Origin: Prorocentrum cordatum
Taxonomy: Eukaryota > Sar > Dinophyceae > Prorocentrales > Prorocentraceae
Length of the DNA: 56,368 bases
Assembly (NCBI GenBank): GCA_963575745.1
Contig: CAUYUJ010017867.1
Coordinates: 1 to 56,368, forward strand
Direction: 5' to 3'
The stretch's first letter is position 1, and every line of letters begins with the position of its first letter. Positions 41,890 through 51,039 of this stretch are shown piece by piece. The position numbers and the translations under genes are program-made. The notes below the pieces were generated by a model. That model worked only from the letters and a program-made list of their open reading frames with translations. It did no database searches and was not told where the DNA came from.

Positions 41890-42420
41890 CGCTAGGGCCC
41901 GTTTCTCTTTGTCAGTCGTTCTTTGACAGTCCTGGGGTGCGGCAAGGGCCCTCCGTGGCCGAGGACGGCCGAGAACCACCCGCCGTGACCCTTCCACGCT
42001 TCGAGGGTGTCTGGGGTGACGGCGATGGAGGTGCTCACTGACGCTGCACCTTCAGGGGGCCTTCTCTGTCCCGTCGCGCCCCCGTCCGCCCTCCTCCCTC
42101 CTCCCTCCTCCCTCCTCCCTCCTCCCTCCTCCCTCCTCCCTTCTCCCTCCTCCCTCCTCCCTCCTCCCTCCTCCCTCCTCCTCCTCCTCCTCCTCCTCCT
42201 CCTCCTCCTCCTCGCCGAATCCGCATGGAGCCCGCGGGGAGAGCCACCACTCTTTTGGGGGACAGGGCCTCCTGGGGACGCAACCCCACCCACGTCCGAC
42301 GCGTCGATCTTGTCGAGACGCGGGCCCCCGGCCTCCCGACCACTTCCCCGGGACCCGCTCTTCTCGTCCCGAGCCGTCGCTTGACGGTCCCGAGGCCTGG
42401 CGAGGGCCCCGCGAGGCCAA
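41890..42420 (+). repeat. Dispersed repeat copies around a CTCC/CTC tract
   Basis: At 41893-41955 and 42345-42415 are two copies of the TTGACRGTCC family also found at 171-205. Between them lies a CCTCCCT/CTC tract at about 42088-42213. Confidence 0.65.
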
Positions 42421-42439
42421 AACAGCTGCGAGGAACCTC

Positions 42440-42510
42440 CGCCTCGATGCAGACATAGGTATATATATATATATACATATATATACATATACATACACAC
42501 ACCTACGTGC

Positions 42511-42550
<40 letters not shown>
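42440..42550 (+). repeat. Left flanking AT microsatellite of the 9.1-kb element
   Basis: (TA)n with the embedded phrase TACATACACACACCTACGTG. The same phrase stands 8 bp outside the right end, at 51661-51680, in the same orientation. The TA run reaches the first base of the left terminal repeat. Confidence 0.85.
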
Positions 42551-42552
<2 letters not shown>

Positions 42553-42581
42553 GTGGCCCTCCCCTATGGGCCCCCCTGTTT
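42551..42581 (+). repeat. Left terminal inverted repeat
   Basis: GGGTGGCCCTCCCCTATGGG followed by CCCCCCTGTTT. Compared with the reverse complement of the right end it differs at positions 2, 10 and 28 only, within about 31 bp. Confidence 0.85.
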
Positions 42582-42966
42582 ATTGATCATGATGAAGATG
42601 TTAAGCACTTAATATCTTACACATAACATGTCGTGGATACTGTGCTCAATGATCGATATGTATGTAGCATAGTTGCTGCGCTATGCCTATGTATATATGC
42701 TGGTGAATCATATGTGTTTGGGCACTGAATGATGTGTTGTTTGGTTACGTAGTCACATTGCACGAAAATGATATAAAACGCAAATTCTTAAAATCTGGAG
42801 GGGTGACGAAAAGGGCGTCAGCCATTTGAATATAAGCTTGGTTTAGTAAGTGGCAGTTCTTTCTACACGGCGCTTTGTCAGCACCGCAGCAGAGATTCAA
42901 GCGCAGAAGCCAAATGGTACGACGATAATATCATGGCCAGCGCAGCATATATATTGTATTCCCAAG

Positions 42967-44172
42967 CTACTCAATCTTCTGCTTTTTGGTTAGCCGTCTT
43001 TCTGGCTTGACCGATTCTTCCTTTTTCAATGAGCGATAACACAAGCTCGGCTGTTTCTGCATATTCAAGATAAAGATAAAGTTTACCACTTTGCACGTCC
43101 ATACTTCATATTCGATCGGTTCCATATGCGGCAGCTCTTCTTTCACTAATTTGTATAGCTGTTTATAAGTAAATCCAGCATATTGACACATCTTTTCCAT
43201 CAGTCTGACGTTTGGCCCCGCTAAATCATATAACATTTCGTCCGGCACGTAGATCTCAGCATCATACGCAATAAAGATCCAAAGTAGAATGTGCACTGCT
43301 CTGAAAGCTCCAATGCCAGTAATATTTGAAAGTTTTTTAAACGATTGCGCAAACGATTCAAATATCTTCTCTGTTGTGTCGAATTCACGCATGAAGTCCC
43401 GCACCCAGTCAGTGTGATACCCATAATTGACATTGCAGAGCAGAGAACTACGTTTCACCTCAGATGTTGATCCCTCTGCCATTTTGCATCCTTTGGTTTC
43501 GTTCTCTGTGGTCAAGATGACGTAACGCATTTTGTCAATCGTTTGATTGCTCCACTCATCATCAAAACATTGTTTGATACTTGTATATTGTAATAATTTT
43601 GACAGAGATGCAGAACGTCCACTGGCTATCATGCAAAGCATGATTGTCAATCCTCCTGGGTATACGCCACTGTCTAAATTAAGTTTTGCTACATATTCGC
43701 GTAATGATTCAGGCACTGGATCCCACTGAACGCGAGGATTGTGAATCTGAAACAAATTCATCATTGAAGATATACACCACGTATTGTTTTCCATTGCTTT
43801 TGTGACTGCACATTTTTGTAACTTGCCTGTTTTGCTATACAACTCAGACAAGACAAATTTATGATCCCGCACCTTCTCGACAGCATTGGACACTCGAATT
43901 TCTGAAACGTCTTGTTCTGTGTTTCGTTGTGCTCGTTCTATCCAAAGCGCCACCCAAAAGTTTGCTGCCCGGCGACAGAAGCCCCCATCGTTCGTAGGCG
44001 GTAATTGCCTAACAACATTTATCAAAAATGTCCCTGCGTTTTCACTTGTTAGATCATCAAGGTATTTACGCCCAGTTTTTGCCGCATTCATTCCGCTTCC
44101 CTTGTAATAATTGTAAAGTTCTGTACATGAATTGAATCTCGTAGCATCTTCAAATATGCCTGCTTTAGCCAT
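42967..44172 (-). CDS. HhH-motif protein, possibly 5-hmU DNA kinase helical-domain (HMUDK_hel) relative
   Basis: An intact 401-residue frame with unbiased composition and the highest AT content of the element's genes. I do not recognise a close family with certainty. Residues 280-330 read KLSNITGIGAFRAVHILLW, a helix-hairpin-helix phrase (GIG with a following Ala and Ile), then YDLAGPNVRLMEKM. This order, GIG then an AGP(G/N) phrase, recalls the helical domain of 5-hydroxymethyluracil DNA kinases and the related base-pyrophosphorylase families, which are built on a glycosylase-like fold. The C-terminus (KPERRLTKKQKIE) looks like a nuclear localisation signal. If the relation holds, the protein would act on modified thymine in DNA; the kinase domain is absent. 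Otherwise it is a DNA-binding HhH protein. The start at 44172 is the first ATG of the frame. Confidence 0.5.
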   Translation of the reverse strand: MAKAGIFEDATRFNSCTELYNYYKGSGMNAAKTGRKYLDDLTSENAGTFLINVVRQLPPTNDGGFCRRAANFWVALWIERAQRNTEQDVSEIRVSNAVEKVRDHKFVLSELYSKTGKLQKCAVTKAMENNTWCISSMMNLFQIHNPRVQWDPVPESLREYVAKLNLDSGVYPGGLTIMLCMIASGRSASLSKLLQYTSIKQCFDDEWSNQTIDKMRYVILTTENETKGCKMAEGSTSEVKRSSLLCNVNYGYHTDWVRDFMREFDTTEKIFESFAQSFKKLSNITGIGAFRAVHILLWIFIAYDAEIYVPDEMLYDLAGPNVRLMEKMCQYAGFTYKQLYKLVKEELPHMEPIEYEVWTCKVVNFIFILNMQKQPSLCYRSLKKEESVKPERRLTKKQKIE

Positions 44173-44465
44173 TTATTGTGAGAGTACCTCCAATACAATG
44201 AATCACAATAGTTTACTTGAGCCAGCTGTTTGAGCCAGCTGTTTACGGAGAGGTGGCATGACAACGACATTGGCGTAATCATGATGACAACAGCAGAGCA
44301 AATTGTGTAGTTGTGGCATGTACGCAACAAAAAACTGATTGAAGCCAATACAGCATAAGAAAGCTTCAAGACGATCGCAGAGGTCCTGCAGGTGCCCAAG
44401 GAGAGTCTTCAGAGAGAGCTCACAAGGGCCCAATAACGACAATACAAATGAATATATCAAGTCTT

Positions 44466-45050
44466 TTACTGTTCCCGCGATGGCTCAAAGAGGCGTCCAA
44501 CGTGAGACGCCCTCAAATCCCTGCAGTAATCTTGATGTTTGATTCCTGTCGGACACCGTCCTCTGACCCAGGCAAATCCTCCTCTTCCTCCTCCCTCTCC
44601 TCCTGTTCCTCCTCCCTCTCCTCCTCTTCCTCCTCCCTCTCCTCCTCTTCCTCCCCCCCCTCCTCTTCTTCCTCCCCCTCCTCCTCCTCCCTCTCCCTTC
44701 CCTCTCCCTTCCTCCGAGGAACTAGCGGTCAAGAGTGAAAGAGGGTGAACGATCTCCACGCACTCTAACTTATGCCCCCGTTGGGCGATGATGCATGCAA
44801 TTGATTCCATGACAACCGCAACCCGCCTGAGCATAGTCTCTTCAACTTCAATGCCACATATGAACGACACAACTGGACGCCGAATATAGACACATAGGTG
44901 ACAGAGCACATGGACGATCACTGTGGACACATAGGTTGCAGAGCGTATCATAAGCCATGTTGTAGCTATATATTCTCGCCAAGTTTGTGAAGTCATTGCG
45001 TATTGAATCATTTTTTTTTTTTTGTATATCTCCCAATCATCTTGTATCAA
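44466..45050 (-). CDS. Doubtful hypothetical frame within the element
   Basis: A 194-codon frame. Its first 110 residues (MIQDDWEIYKKKKMIQ and following) are unbiased but match nothing I know. The remainder is Gly/Arg/Glu-rich because it reads through the CTC/TTC tract at 44580-44710. A tandem duplication of ACACATAGGT phrases at about 44888-44940 lies inside it. It is more likely spacer DNA than a gene. Confidence 0.15.
   Translation of the reverse strand: MIQDDWEIYKKKKMIQYAMTSQTWREYIATTWLMIRSATYVSTVIVHVLCHLCVYIRRPVVSFICGIEVEETMLRRVAVVMESIACIIAQRGHKLECVEIVHPLSLLTASSSEEGRGKGEGGGGGGGRRGGGGGRGGEGGGRGGEGGGTGGEGGGRGGFAWVRGRCPTGIKHQDYCRDLRASHVGRLFEPSREQ
44575..44712 (+). repeat. CTC/TTC tract inside the element
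   Basis: CTCCTCTTCCTCCTCCCT units repeated about six times. It shows that pyrimidine expansion has also occurred after or within the inserted element. Confidence 0.9.
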
Positions 45051-45159
45051 CTTGATTTTCCTATTTCTTCATTCTCATCAACCTTTTTGTTGTATACATG
45101 CGATGTCTTTCGAACTATATCGCTCGCACAACATCTGACATCCTCGGCATTGCCAAAAA

Positions 45160-45280
45160 AACTTACCAACAAATCTTTGAATCTTTGAATATTTGAACAC
45201 TGATGTTTTCAAGGGTTCAAAGATTCAAAGATTCAAAGATTCAAAGATTCAAAGATTCAAAGATTCTCCAGGCACTCCCG
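45160..45280. repeat. Internal GATTCAAA octamer hairpin unit
   Basis: AAATCTTTGAATCTTTGAAT, a spacer with TGATGTTTTCAAGGG, then about seven GATTCAAA octamers and TTCTCCAGGCACTCCCGATC. It is one complete copy of the unit multiplied at 51.04-51.61 kb. From 45300 to 46180 the DNA is very AT-rich, with decayed GAAGATTTGAAG phrases to about 45560 and no gene. Confidence 0.85.
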
Positions 45281-46190
45281 ATCTTACCCGATGTAATATA
45301 TTCATTCACATGTAGTAGTATAGCTACACATTCTTCTACCATCATAACTATAAATATAAATTACTGTAAATGAAATTGTGAATGTTTGATATCTGATCAT
45401 TTGAAAACCTGAGAATTTGAATATGTAAAGGTTTGAAGATTTCAATTCGTGGATGTTTGAAGAATTGAAGATTTTCAGGTTTGAAGAGTTGAAGATTGAA
45501 TATTTGAAGATTAAAAGGTTTGAAGATTTGAGATCTTCAAATTGGAAAGTTTAAAATTTTGCATACTTGAATATTTGAATGTATAAGAAAGTAGTGTTGT
45601 TACGTTTCAGTAAATTTGGAGGAAATAAACTAAAATAGACAAAGAAGAACAAAGAAGATATTAATTCTATTGAACATTTAAAATGATGAAACATGCATAA
45701 TCTTCTTCTTCTTTAGCAAAACAAATTTAACCTAGAAAACTTAAACTAAACAATACTAAAATATGAAACAATAAATATAAACAAAATGTGAAACCCGTGC
45801 ATTGTAAAATATGAAAACAAATATTTATTTTGTTTTCAAAGAACAACATTGCATTTTATATTTGCCGGGTGGTAGAAATAAAAAGTCAGAAGCACAAAAA
45901 AGAACTATTTTAATTTTCATAACAAAAGAAACTGCAATTCAAGAATGTTGTTTAATCTAATAAGTATTAAAAACTTCAACCAGATAACATAGTTTGTCTC
46001 ACTTCTGAGACACTATATTTTGTATTTCTATATACACGACATTGAACCTCGATTCGTTCTTTTGCAAATTTAAGAAAGTCTTGATGTTGAAGAACGTCCA
46101 AGCTTTATTATTCATCGCAAAATATTAACGCTATTTTTTCAAACAAAAAAAGAAAAAAAAACATTTTTATGATATATTTCAACAAAGAAC

Positions 46191-46281
46191 GTAATTTTGG
46201 TACGGATTTGAGACCCCCCCAAAACCACAAAACTGGGGGGGTCTCGAATCCAAGGAATTCCTATGGTTTTTGTACCAAAAT
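46191..46281. repeat. Nested palindrome
   Basis: Inner arms GATTTGAGACCCCCCC (46205-46220) and GGGGGGGTCTCGAATC (46235-46250) pair over 16 positions with one G-T wobble, around a 14-nt loop. Outer arms AATTTTGGTAC (46193-46203) and GTACCAAAATT (about 46269-46280) pair perfectly. It could be a terminator or processing signal, or a tiny insertion. Confidence 0.8.
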
Positions 46282-46498
46282 TGCTCCAAAAATGCTTCGC
46301 AGAGCCCCCCTAAAAGAGGCTCCTCAGAGGAGCTATTTTGTGATCATTTATGTAAGTTATGTTGTTCCCGTGACGTTCGGAAACTCCCTGAATATAGTCT
46401 GCGAGTAGAACGTAACATGAATGAATAGCGCTACGTGGAAGTAGAAGGCGCTTGATCGGTTCGAACATCACGCTGGCGCGGGCACGATTATTTTCAAG

Positions 46499-46700
46499 CC
46501 GGCTAGCGAACGTGCACGGCCGACTGCTAATTCGAAACAGCAGTCGGACTTGCTCTGATGACTGTACAGCTGCATCGGCGCGCAAATGAAAACCAGTTTT
46601 CTGAGTCGCTCGCGCCGCTGTACTGGCACGGCAAACTAGACTGAATATCAACATAACTCCTGCACGAGCTGCGCAAAGATGCATATGACCGATTGCGGTG
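46499..46700 (-). other. 3' flank shared with the ATPase gene (copy 1)
   Basis: Directly downstream of the transposase stop. It shares TGTACTGGCAYGGCAA and CTCCTGCACGAGCYGCG, at the same distances from the stop codon, with 48061-48267. A CGGCTAG phrase about 120-130 bp further out is also common. It includes a perfect hairpin CCGACTGCT/AGCAGTCGG near 46520-46547 that is not obvious in the other copy. Confidence 0.65.
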
Positions 46701-47927
46701 TCATTGGCAAAGTGTAGACAGCGCTGTCCACGGATCCTGACCACGAGTCCAATACTCGTATTGCGCTGAGCGCACGGCTGCGGCGAATGCTTTCGTTCCA
46801 GGCTTGAGTTCTTGATTTACTTTCAAACGAGACTTGAGAAATTTCCAGCAGGAGTCAATGGATTGAGTGCCGGCTTTCCTCCATATTGTTTTACCGCCGA
46901 TCTTATGTTTGACTGTCTTGACGTACTTCGGTTTCAACCACATGTATTTCTTTTTCTTGCTGTTGTAGACCCTGCGTTTCTTATGAACAACCTGATCACG
47001 GACCGCGCCAGGGATATTCACCTCGCGGTATGCCCGCGCAGAATCGGAGTGAAGCACAACATGTCGATTCTTGAAGTAAATGCTAGATATAGCTCTCCAC
47101 TGCTCCTTCGTGATCGGACCTGGCCCAGGAGAACGCGCCAGAGTTGGTCCGTTTGTAGACCTCACGAGAAGAAGTGTGTTAGGATGCCCGCGCCTCACCA
47201 TGCCAATCCAGTTCTCCCACACCTGTACTTTGTCACCTGGATGCCGAGGAGGCCGAAGAATCATTTTCCCAAAGCTCGCTTCATCTACCTCGATATCTGG
47301 CCATCTTGACGGTGGCACTTGTTTAGAAGAACCGAAAACCATTGTCTTCTCAATCCTCTGCACGTAAACCTTTCGAGCCAACTGCAGCAGGCTTCTCGTT
47401 CTGGCAACCGACTTCTCAGAATGGCCCGTTAGCTGTGCAGTTGCTGCAACCGAATTTGTAGCCGAAAGACTCAACAGATTCATCAGCTGCTCCCGTGGAG
47501 TTGCCGAGCGTCGTCCAGTGTGGAGCAGGGGGCACTGACTCCACGGCATTGCCCTGCAGCGGCAAGACTTCTTCGTGCATTTGTGCACAGGGTGTCGCCC
47601 ATTCGCGCGACTCTGCTCGGGGCCGCACACGCCAACTTTGCATTTACCGCATTTCGTGCCTGTTAAGTCTTTTGCAAATCCCAGCTTTCGCAAGAATTGT
47701 AGAACCTCGTCGTCAGACATCTTCGCAAGATCTATGAGATTCTTTGATGCACGAGGTCGCCCCTTTTTCTTCAGATTGGCCGATTTAGACATTGTATACG
47801 ATGCCCGTGTGCGAGCCGAGCGTCTCTGTTTCTGCAAGCGCGCAATTGGCTTTTTCATTATCTGCAATGCCTTTCTGAATCCATTGCCATCGCGGCCTTT
47901 GCCTCGTTTCGGAATAAATCTGCCCAT
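46701..47927 (-). CDS. IS1595/ISXO2 (Merlin-like) DDE transposase
   Basis: An intact 408-residue frame. A basic N-terminus (MGRFIPKRGKGR) is followed by a Cys-rich zinc-ribbon-like segment at residues 93-132 (CGKC, C101, C117, CRC at 122-124, C132). A helical region at 143-190 is likely a DNA-binding helix-turn-helix (SATNSVAATAQLTGHSEKSV). The catalytic core starts at DEASF (Asp215), continues through HSDSARAY (Asp295) and closes with GTQSIDSCWKFLK, where Asp358 stands at the site usually held by Glu or Asn/His before the Trp. This pattern is that of the ISXO2-like/IS1595 domain shared with eukaryotic Merlin transposases, which cut and paste DNA at terminal inverted repeats. No frameshift is seen, so it may be active. 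A later in-frame Met at residue 46 is an alternative start. Confidence 0.85.
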   Translation of the reverse strand: MGRFIPKRGKGRDGNGFRKALQIMKKPIARLQKQRRSARTRASYTMSKSANLKKKGRPRASKNLIDLAKMSDDEVLQFLRKLGFAKDLTGTKCGKCKVGVCGPEQSRANGRHPVHKCTKKSCRCRAMPWSQCPLLHTGRRSATPREQLMNLLSLSATNSVAATAQLTGHSEKSVARTRSLLQLARKVYVQRIEKTMVFGSSKQVPPSRWPDIEVDEASFGKMILRPPRHPGDKVQVWENWIGMVRRGHPNTLLLVRSTNGPTLARSPGPGPITKEQWRAISSIYFKNRHVVLHSDSARAYREVNIPGAVRDQVVHKKRRVYNSKKKKYMWLKPKYVKTVKHKIGGKTIWRKAGTQSIDSCWKFLKSRLKVNQELKPGTKAFAAAVRSAQYEYWTRGQDPWTALSTLCQ

Positions 47928-48060
47928 CTACGCAATCTGGCGCCCTGCCCAGCGTCTGAGCCAAAACGGCAGCGGTGCAAAGGATGAGCGTGACGACGAC
48001 TGCAGACGCAACACGTAGCAATGCCCCTCCCCCTCTCAGCAGAACTTGCATTTTTCCACT

Positions 48061-48267
48061 CGGCTAGTGCACTCCCACGGCAGAGATCTAGCTCGACTCG
48101 TCAGTTACACATGTACTGGTCAAGGCAGACGCACAATCGCAATGATACGATAAAGGATTCGCCTGGATCGCGCGTGCCTCTGTACTGGCATGGCAACCCA
48201 CTACAGACAGATGCGTCTCCTGCACGAGCCGCGTTCCGCTGCAGATGGCGAAGTACTCAGTGCAATG
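48061..48267 (-). other. 3' flank shared with the transposase gene (copy 2)
   Basis: Lies between the ATPase stop at 48268 and the transposase start at 47927. It is homologous to 46499-46700 and placed at the same distance from its stop codon. Possible roles are 3'-end processing, trans-splicing of the next gene or recombination. Only two of the three genes have it. Confidence 0.65.
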
Positions 48268-50877
48268 TCACTGGCTGGGCTTCCCCACCACGCGCCAGTA
48301 CGAGCACGCATCAGCTGGGATGTCGCCCACTACACGGCAAAAGTGCAAGCTCCCAAACCACTTCCGTACAATGCCATCGTCGAAGATCCACCCAGCCGTC
48401 GGGGTTGCGACTACGAGGCCGACTGCATGCCCCATGGCGGAGCCGACAGGGCGGAACGTCGCCACGTAATTACCTGGCGGTACCCCAACGGAGGGATGAT
48501 ACGGCACACTCTCTAGACTGTAGCCCAGTGGAGCGATCATGCCTTGAACCTGGCTAATGGAAAACGGGCCATCTCTGCAATACTGCAGCGGAACGCCCAG
48601 GCTGCGCAGAGCACTGATCAAACATACGTCACGCCACGGGCGCTGCTTGGTGACACCAGTGGCAAACTCTAGCAACAGAAGGCCAACGCCCTGGGGCGCC
48701 TCAGCATCGTCCTCATCGCCAGTTGTGAGGTCAATCTCGGACTGGTGAACGTCGCGTGCCGCCGCCCAGAGCACCTTCTGCACCTCCAGCAGATCGCTCG
48801 GGTCGCCGCAGAAGTTGGGGCTGAGAAGATCGATAGCTTCTCCGTCGTGATCAGCGGCCGCCGAACACAAAACCTTCTGCAGCTCGGCGATGTCGGCAGC
48901 ATCGTCTGTGCACGGAGCGCTCGGCCCGGGCGGTGTGACCCCCGCTGTCGACGATCCAGCAGCTCCTCCAGCAACGGGGGGATCACCGCCGAGCTCGACC
49001 TTCATAGAGGGCACTCTCTCGGTGACTCGGTCATCGTCTCGGCTACCGCAGGCTGCGCCGCTGGGCCGATCAAAGCGAAACCTCGCCCGCTTGTGCGCGC
49101 CTCCCTCTACCTTGGGGATGCGGCAACGCAGGTCATCGTACTGGCCGTCGACACCAGGCCGAATAACAACTTCTCCCTGCGGAGTGGCTGCCGTAGGGCC
49201 AGGCGTCATTCGGCTGAACGCCTGGCGCGTCCGCAGAAACGACGACACAGAGTCGTTGGAGTAGTTCACGATGTCCGCCACAGGGACTCCCGAAAATCTC
49301 GAGAATAGATTATCGAAGATAGCGGACTCAGCCTGCTCGGCTTCAGCATAACCCTCGTAGCGCTGACATACTCCAACTCTGAACAAGGCGTACTCTGCCT
49401 TGTGATCTGGCTTCGCCCAGTCACCGCCCTTGCGCAAGCAAACGTCATCAAACCGATGGATAACCATATTCTCATTCTCACCTGGCAAACGGAGATAGAA
49501 CCCATGCTGCCCAGCAACGAAGACCACGCACCTCTTCAGGAAAGCCATCAGGAACTGCGGCTTCACAGAACCGAAAGAACCGCCGATCATATGGCGCAGC
49601 TCGTCGAAGGTGATGCTCGTGCGATCGCCCGCGGGCGGCTCCATGTCCTCGTTGAACAGGTTGCTCAGGATTGCTCTGAATGAATTCTTCTTAAACTTAG
49701 CAGGACTGTACCGCGTTTTCGTGACCAACCCAGTTTCCCCTGCATTCAGGAAGACAAGAGCCTCCTCGATGTCCATGGCCAGCAAATCTGGATCGTCGCA
49801 GATGTCACCGATCTCAACCTCGCCCGCTCGGTTGCGGAATACTTCAAGATGCTTCCCGACGCGGAAGCCCGCCTGCTTGGCTTCGCGGTCGTGAGCGCGG
49901 ATGTTGAAGCGTCCCTGCGCCATGGAGAGAGTTTTGGCCAAGGGCGTTTTACCGAGACCTGGATAACCCACCGAGAATAGACCATGGCTCGTCAACAGCG
50001 GTATGATAGCTGGGAGAATCGGATCTGGAAGTACATCAACGTAGTCAGAGATAAGCCAGGGGAACCAGCGCTCGACGTCAGCAGCGTGGGTACCCTTTGA
50101 TTTGTTATCAGCAGCTTGCTTGATAACACCCTTGGGCCAACCTTTGAGCGGCGCACCCTCCAAGTACGTATTCTTCAGAATCCACTCGAGCTGTTCGTTC
50201 CCACTGGTCTCGGGACATTCGGCCTCGATCAGCGCCAGGCCCTCGGTGATTTCCTCGGCCGTTGGTTGCCATCCCTTATTCGAATCATCACCAGACTTAG
50301 CACGCTTAGCAGCCTGATCCTCGATCGCCGCCCAGAACACAGACTTACCTGGTATCCGGTCCAAGATGCTCTGGATCGTCTTCTTGACTGCCCAGGGGCC
50401 AGGGCGGAATACTGGAACGCGTCCGGTTCCCGACAGGAGATTCCGCGCCATGTTGATTGGATAAGGCATCTCGCTGCTGAAATCATAAATCTTCAAAACG
50501 CTCTTCCCTCCGTCGGGTTGATCGCTGATGACAATGCCAACTTTGCAGTGCTCTGGAAGAGGCGAGCGTGGCGCGATATGCTGGGGTAATCCACCAAGCT
50601 GCTTGCCTTTCACGAGTTCCACGACGTTGCTCTCACTGAGGGCCTCCGCTGGGACAACGTTATAATCGAACAGGACGCGAGTAGTCTTAACGCTCGACAT
50701 ATCGCGAGTGGCAACTTGCAAGAACTGGTCCATGGACACTGGATCAGAAATGCTGTCCTCTCCATCCTCTGCACTGTCCGTCACGCGAGGATCCTCTAAG
50801 GACTGCAGTCGCCATTGAGCACCGAGGCCATAGTATTTGAAGGCATCGTCGAAAATCTTCTGTGCTGTAGCGTCCAT
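48268..50877 (-). CDS. P-loop ATPase fused to a putative papain-like cysteine peptidase
   Basis: An intact 869-residue frame. Residues about 1-290 are an unassigned N-terminal region. A Walker A loop GYPGLGKT lies at 304-311, followed by LAKTLS. An acidic Walker B-like stretch DDPDLLAMDIEEALVF spans 361-376, and a sensor-like ILSN is at 403-406. The layout fits an AAA+ or superfamily 3-like ATPase. Residues 660-725 hold a duplicated motif (AELQKVLCSAAADHDGEAID and LEVQKVLWAAARDVHQSEID), ending in IDLLS and IDLTTGDEDD. Both resemble SUMO-interaction motifs. Residues 748-869 suggest a papain-fold peptidase: Cys752 in RDVCLISAL, His817 in GHAVGLVV and Asp833/834 in WIFDDG. It may be a DNA-dependent ATPase that helps transposition, with a ubiquitin- or SUMO-like protease arm. 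Family assignment is by motif only. Confidence 0.75.
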   Translation of the reverse strand: MDATAQKIFDDAFKYYGLGAQWRLQSLEDPRVTDSAEDGEDSISDPVSMDQFLQVATRDMSSVKTTRVLFDYNVVPAEALSESNVVELVKGKQLGGLPQHIAPRSPLPEHCKVGIVISDQPDGGKSVLKIYDFSSEMPYPINMARNLLSGTGRVPVFRPGPWAVKKTIQSILDRIPGKSVFWAAIEDQAAKRAKSGDDSNKGWQPTAEEITEGLALIEAECPETSGNEQLEWILKNTYLEGAPLKGWPKGVIKQAADNKSKGTHAADVERWFPWLISDYVDVLPDPILPAIIPLLTSHGLFSVGYPGLGKTPLAKTLSMAQGRFNIRAHDREAKQAGFRVGKHLEVFRNRAGEVEIGDICDDPDLLAMDIEEALVFLNAGETGLVTKTRYSPAKFKKNSFRAILSNLFNEDMEPPAGDRTSITFDELRHMIGGSFGSVKPQFLMAFLKRCVVFVAGQHGFYLRLPGENENMVIHRFDDVCLRKGGDWAKPDHKAEYALFRVGVCQRYEGYAEAEQAESAIFDNLFSRFSGVPVADIVNYSNDSVSSFLRTRQAFSRMTPGPTAATPQGEVVIRPGVDGQYDDLRCRIPKVEGGAHKRARFRFDRPSGAACGSRDDDRVTERVPSMKVELGGDPPVAGGAAGSSTAGVTPPGPSAPCTDDAADIAELQKVLCSAAADHDGEAIDLLSPNFCGDPSDLLEVQKVLWAAARDVHQSEIDLTTGDEDDAEAPQGVGLLLLEFATGVTKQRPWRDVCLISALRSLGVPLQYCRDGPFSISQVQGMIAPLGYSLESVPYHPSVGVPPGNYVATFRPVGSAMGHAVGLVVATPTAGWIFDDGIVRKWFGSLHFCRVVGDIPADACSYWRVVGKPSQ

Positions 50878-51039
50878 GGTAAGAGGATGTATGCACCTTT
50901 TGAGCCTAAATGTGAGCTACGCAGAATGGTGCTATCAACAACGCTTTACATGTTACCAGATGCATTGAATATCTGGGGATTCAAACGTATCTCAAGAGAG
51001 CGTATTCTGATAACCCAAAAACACTCTTACACAGAGCAT

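Noticed and set aside
46310-46744. Minus frame of 144 codons overlapping the 3' end of the transposase gene
   Set aside because: It overlaps the transposase end in another frame and the shared 3' flank; nothing recognisable.
48021-49894. Plus-strand frames opposite the ATPase gene
   Set aside because: They are antisense to a well-supported 869-residue frame and have no domains.
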